Shown here: one piece after another, positions 60,445-64,000 of the stretch | How positions within the stretch are numbered: the stretch's first letter is position 1 | How the letters are laid out: each line of letters begins with the position of its first letter | Assembly (NCBI GenBank): GCA_023678885.1 | Contig: CM042993.1 | Location: 5,912,501-5,976,500 of the forward strand | Length of the DNA stretch: 64,000 nucleotides | Direction of reading: 5' to 3' | DNA from: Pogostemon cablin | Taxonomy: Eukaryota; Streptophyta; Magnoliopsida; Lamiales; Lamiaceae | Made by a program: the position numbers and the translations under genes | The notes under the pieces: model-generated | The model's database searches: none | What the model saw: only the letters and a program-made list of their open reading frames with translations | Told to the model about the DNA's origin: nothing

Positions 60445-63400
60445 ATGGTTGAATTGATAAATGAATTGGAAAAGCTTGGAATAGAAATTGAAAGGGAAAC
60501 CTAAATCAATTTATTCTTCACAATTTGTCTGGATGTTTTGAGCAAGTTCTACCTGAAATATGAGAGGTTGTATATGGTGGGAAACTTCTAACAAAACATG
60601 TGGCAAAAGAAAGCCATTTTTCATCATGATGTGAACAAGTTTAATATCTTATTTACTAATGGCTTAAACATGATTAGTGATGGCATCTACTGACACGAAG
60701 TATGTAGATACTGGAATCACTAAATGTTTATCACTGAGTAAGGATAAGATTGTTAATAACATGGGTAAAACTACAAAGATAGTGGCTATTGCAGTGGGAG
60801 TTGTTTATTTATCTCATGATAAGAATAAACGATTGATTATAAGAAATTGTCTTTACGTACGTTTCATAAAAAGAATTTAATTTCGGTTTCTATGCATTAA
60901 CGGATGGATACTTCATTTCATTTAAATGACATGGTCATAGTAATGAGGAATGAGGCTATAATCCGTTAAAGTACGTTGGTGGATAAAAAGTATACTCTTG
61001 AATCATGTACATCCCACAGATGCAATAAATAGTAATTAAATAATGCATCTTCTAATATTAGTAAGAGAAAGGAACCTTCGAAAATGAACTAAACATACAT
61101 TTGGCGTCTATGACTAATTTATTTTACTTGAGTAGGATTCAAAAGTTGATAGCCGATAGACCGTAAGGTTTATGTGAAGTGGAAACTATCGGACTTGCGA
61201 GTCTTGCTTGGAAGTAAAAATGATTAACTGCCTTTTCAAGGTTGTGGGGTGTAGAGCCAAAGATATATATGTTGGAATTAGTTCATTCTGATTCAAGTGA
61301 ACCTAATATTATCCAGGCGAGAGGTGGTTATGAATATTCAAAGATTATTCTGGAAACCAATATATTTATATGATGCACTGCATGTCTAAGTTCTTTGATT
61401 AATTCAAGAATTATAAGGCTGGTACAGTGAAGCGTCATGGAAAATATATTAAGTCATTACGATTCAATCATGATGGCGAATACCTCTTGGGATAGTTAGG
61501 AGCTATTGATCAGAAGTTGAGATTAAATCTCAAGTTGACTACACCGGGTATGCCCCAAACTGAATGGTGTGGTGGATAGAAGGAATAAGGCTCTTATGGT
61601 TATGATTAGATAGATGATGAATTATTTGGAATAATTAAATTCATTTTATGGATATGCCCTAGATACAGTAATTCGTGAAACATTTGTCTGTATATGGGAT
61701 ATCCTAGAAAAATGGAGGGTGATTTATTTAGTCCAAAAGATCGAAGGGTAATTGTTAACACAATAACTAGATTTTTGGAAAAGGACTATGTAATAAATCA
61801 CAAACCCTTGTATGAGTTGTTCTAAAGGAAGTGAGAGGAAAACACGAAGTAAAAGTACCAAGTGTACAAGAGGATATACCATAAGGTAAACTGTAACGCG
61901 TGTCACGTCTGATACATAATTACATGTAGTGCCTTGTCGTAGTGGGAGGGTTGTTTGACAACCCATAAATATATATTTTGGGAGAGTCGTGAGACTTGAT
62001 CCCTAGTAAACATGGTATTGTCCCACGGATACGACGTAACACTACAAGATGAAAATACGGAATCTTAGCAAGATGCAATGAATGATGAAATAGAATCTAT
62101 GGATTCTAAATTAAGTCTGGAGCTTGAACGATCACTAAAATAGTATAAAAGCCATTGCAAGTGGTCATAGGGAAATAAAAGAGGATCATACGGAAAGATA
62201 AAAATCTTGGAAGCAAAGCTTGTTGCGAAAAGATGTACTCAGAAAGAAATGGTTCGATTATGAGGGAACATATTCGCTGGTAGCTATGCTTAAATGGATC
62301 CGAATTCTTTTATTTATTGCTGCTCATATTGAATTATGAGGAATAGCAAATAGATGTCAAGACAGCTTTCCTGATTGGAAGTCTTGAGGAAAACATCTAT
62401 GTGAAGCAACCAGAGTAATTCATTGCAAAGTACTAATAGCATTTTGATAGTAAGCTTAAAATTGTCCAGCGATAGACTAAAGCAAGCTTTAAGATCGTAA
62501 AGCATCTGTTTTGATTAGGTAATCCAGTGGCATGGATTTAAATCAATGAGCGGATGAGTCTTGTATGTTGTAAAGAGTGACGGAAACGTGATGGTGTTTC
62601 TTGTACTATACGTAGATAGTATCTTGCTCATTAGAGACAATGAAAGAGTATTATCGGGCGTATGGGTACGGTTAATAAAGCGGTAGAGATGAAGGACTTA
62701 AGAAAGGCAAAATATATCCTTTTGATCACGGTAATACGGATCACAAGAAAGGATATTATGCTTATCTCAAGTTTCATAAAATGATACAGTCCATACTCGT
62801 TTAGCATGTAAATTTATCTAAGTGAATGTGTCTTTGAGACACAAGAAGAAGATAAAGAGGATGAAAGCGGTTCCTTATGCTTTGGCGAATAAGGAAGCTT
62901 AATCTAAGGAATGCTATGAACGATGTTGGATATCTGTTTTGCTGAATGCATGAACAGTGGGTATCAACGTAACCCGGAACAAGAATGATGAACTGTGGTA
63001 AGACATATATAAAGTGCCTGAGAAGGACTGGAAATTATATGTGGACTTACTGGACAGATTCACTGCTTCTTGCGGATTACATAGATTCAGATTTTTTAGT
63101 CAGATTGGACGGTAGTAAATTCACCTCAAAGGTTATGTGTTTATTCTTAGGAAGTATAGTCATAATGTAGAGGAGTGTTATATAGAAATATATTTGTGAC
63201 TCCGGACTCCATCATGGAAAGATGATGAATTGGAGCCTATGAGGCAGCCAAAGTATCTATATGACTCTAGAGACTTCATGATGGACTTTGAAGTGTTTCT
63301 AAGTTTGCCCAAGGTAATCACAATTTACATTGATGATATTGGTGCAGTTGCAAACTTGAAGAAATCACAAGTCCATAAGGCAATTAAACACATGGAGCGC

Positions 63401-63522
63401 GAGTACCACCTGTTACGAGAAATCGTATGATGAGGGGAAGGTTGTTGTCGCCTAGATTGCATCAGATGATGACCTAGTAAACCATTTACAAGGACCATAA
63501 GGCGAGAGTTTTTAATGGTCAT
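60445..63522 (+). pseudogene. Copia gag-pol remnants (unit 3)
   Basis: Same order and lesions as unit 2: Gag piece near 60445, protease 60677-60880 with D-T-G at 60707-60715, integrase 61268-61826, reverse transcriptase about 62226-62690 with Y-V-D-S, RNase H 62985-63430. A further stop (TAG in place of the Trp codon in the MWRS motif, near 63169) is private to this copy. Confidence 0.88.
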
Positions 63523-63592
63523 GTAGTGGGAGTAGGAATCAGATGTATGGTAGAAGACATGACAGCATAGTCTTTTAGTATAAGTGGGAGAT

Positions 63593-64000
63593 TGTTGGAT
63601 TGTATACTAAAAGTCTAGCTTTAGTATGAACAATGTCATAACAATATTTGAAATGAGAATCATTGATCAAATGATTGTATCTTATAATTTATTTTATAAG
63701 CATGATGCAATAGTCCATTTACTTTATACTGTAGATAATATGTTATGCGACAACACGCAGAAGATCATATTATCGGTTTCCTTATAAAGTATAAACAGAT
63801 GCTCACAACTGAGATAGGCGGGGACTCTCTATCGGTATGGTTGTAGTGTGGTTTGGTATTAGCTTGTCTTGGCTATAGAATCACATTAGTGCACTTGTGT
63901 GTATTGAGCAGGACCGCTTGAGATCGTTCTTCTTATACTGACTATATAGTAGAACTTGATCTCTGTTATTATGGAAGTTCGTGCTCTTAATCCCTATACA
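63593..64000 (+). repeat. Copia 3' LTR, first 408 bp (unit 3)
   Basis: Begins TGTTGGATTG after the polypurine tract and is cut by the window end. Confidence 0.92.

Larger units (their letters stand above)
56848..64000 (+). repeat. Tandem unit 3, left part (continues beyond the window)
   Basis: It aligns to 29892-37044 of unit 2 at a constant offset of 26956, so no net indel is evident by position over 7 kb. Only the forward Copia is inside the window. Confidence 0.92.
56848..64000 (+). mobile_element. Forward Copia (unit 3), cut by the window end
   Basis: Partial 5' LTR 56848-57841, primer site 57844-57855, GC-rich leader about 58042-59066, pol remnants 60445-63522, PPT 63582-63592 and 3' LTR from 63593, of which 408 bp are in the window. 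Confidence 0.92.

Overview
This is nuclear DNA from a flowering plant. It is AT-rich and made almost entirely of transposable elements. The plant assignment rests on Ty1/copia elements primed by initiator tRNA-Met, an Athila-type Ty3/gypsy element primed by tRNA-Asp, several MITE-like elements, a Helitron end, a CACTA end and a plant-style secreted proline-rich protein. I cannot name a species. I see no bacterial operons, CRISPR arrays, tRNA genes or rRNA genes.

The window is dominated by a direct tandem array with a unit of about 27 kb. Unit 1 is about 2649-29891, unit 2 is 29892-56847, and unit 3 starts at 56848 and runs off the right edge. To the left of the array, 1-2648 holds the end of an Athila LTR (1-416), AT-rich DNA, a hAT-like MITE, a Stowaway MITE, a MULE-like MITE with a perfect 10-bp target duplication, and the first 210 bp of a complete Copia element.

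Each unit reads in the same order. First comes a forward Copia element with about 1.2-kb LTRs and a decayed gag-PR-INT-RT-RH region. Then a Helitron 3' end, AT-rich DNA with a Stowaway-like MITE and an ATTT microsatellite, and a CACTA end. Next is an intact single-exon gene for a secreted heptad-repeat proline-rich protein (14527-15195 and 41490-42158). This is followed by an inverted Copia 3'-LTR fragment, then an Athila derivative whose one reading frame joins a Gag-like part to an integrase C-terminal tail. The unit ends with an inverted Copia element nested in that Athila element.

The unit junctions (29870-29891 and 56826-56847) are fold-backs. The truncated LTR of the inverted Copia meets the truncated LTR of the next forward Copia head to head, with a 22-bp spacer. 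By hand comparison, the left part of unit 1 differs from unit 2 much more than the right part does, while the left parts of units 2 and 3 are nearly the same. That mosaic fits an older duplication followed by a recent unequal crossover near 13.9 kb.

The only convincing host gene is the proline-rich protein, present twice. No pathway can be assembled from the window. The interest lies in array structure, element biology and the duplicated gene. Divergence values are counts by eye.
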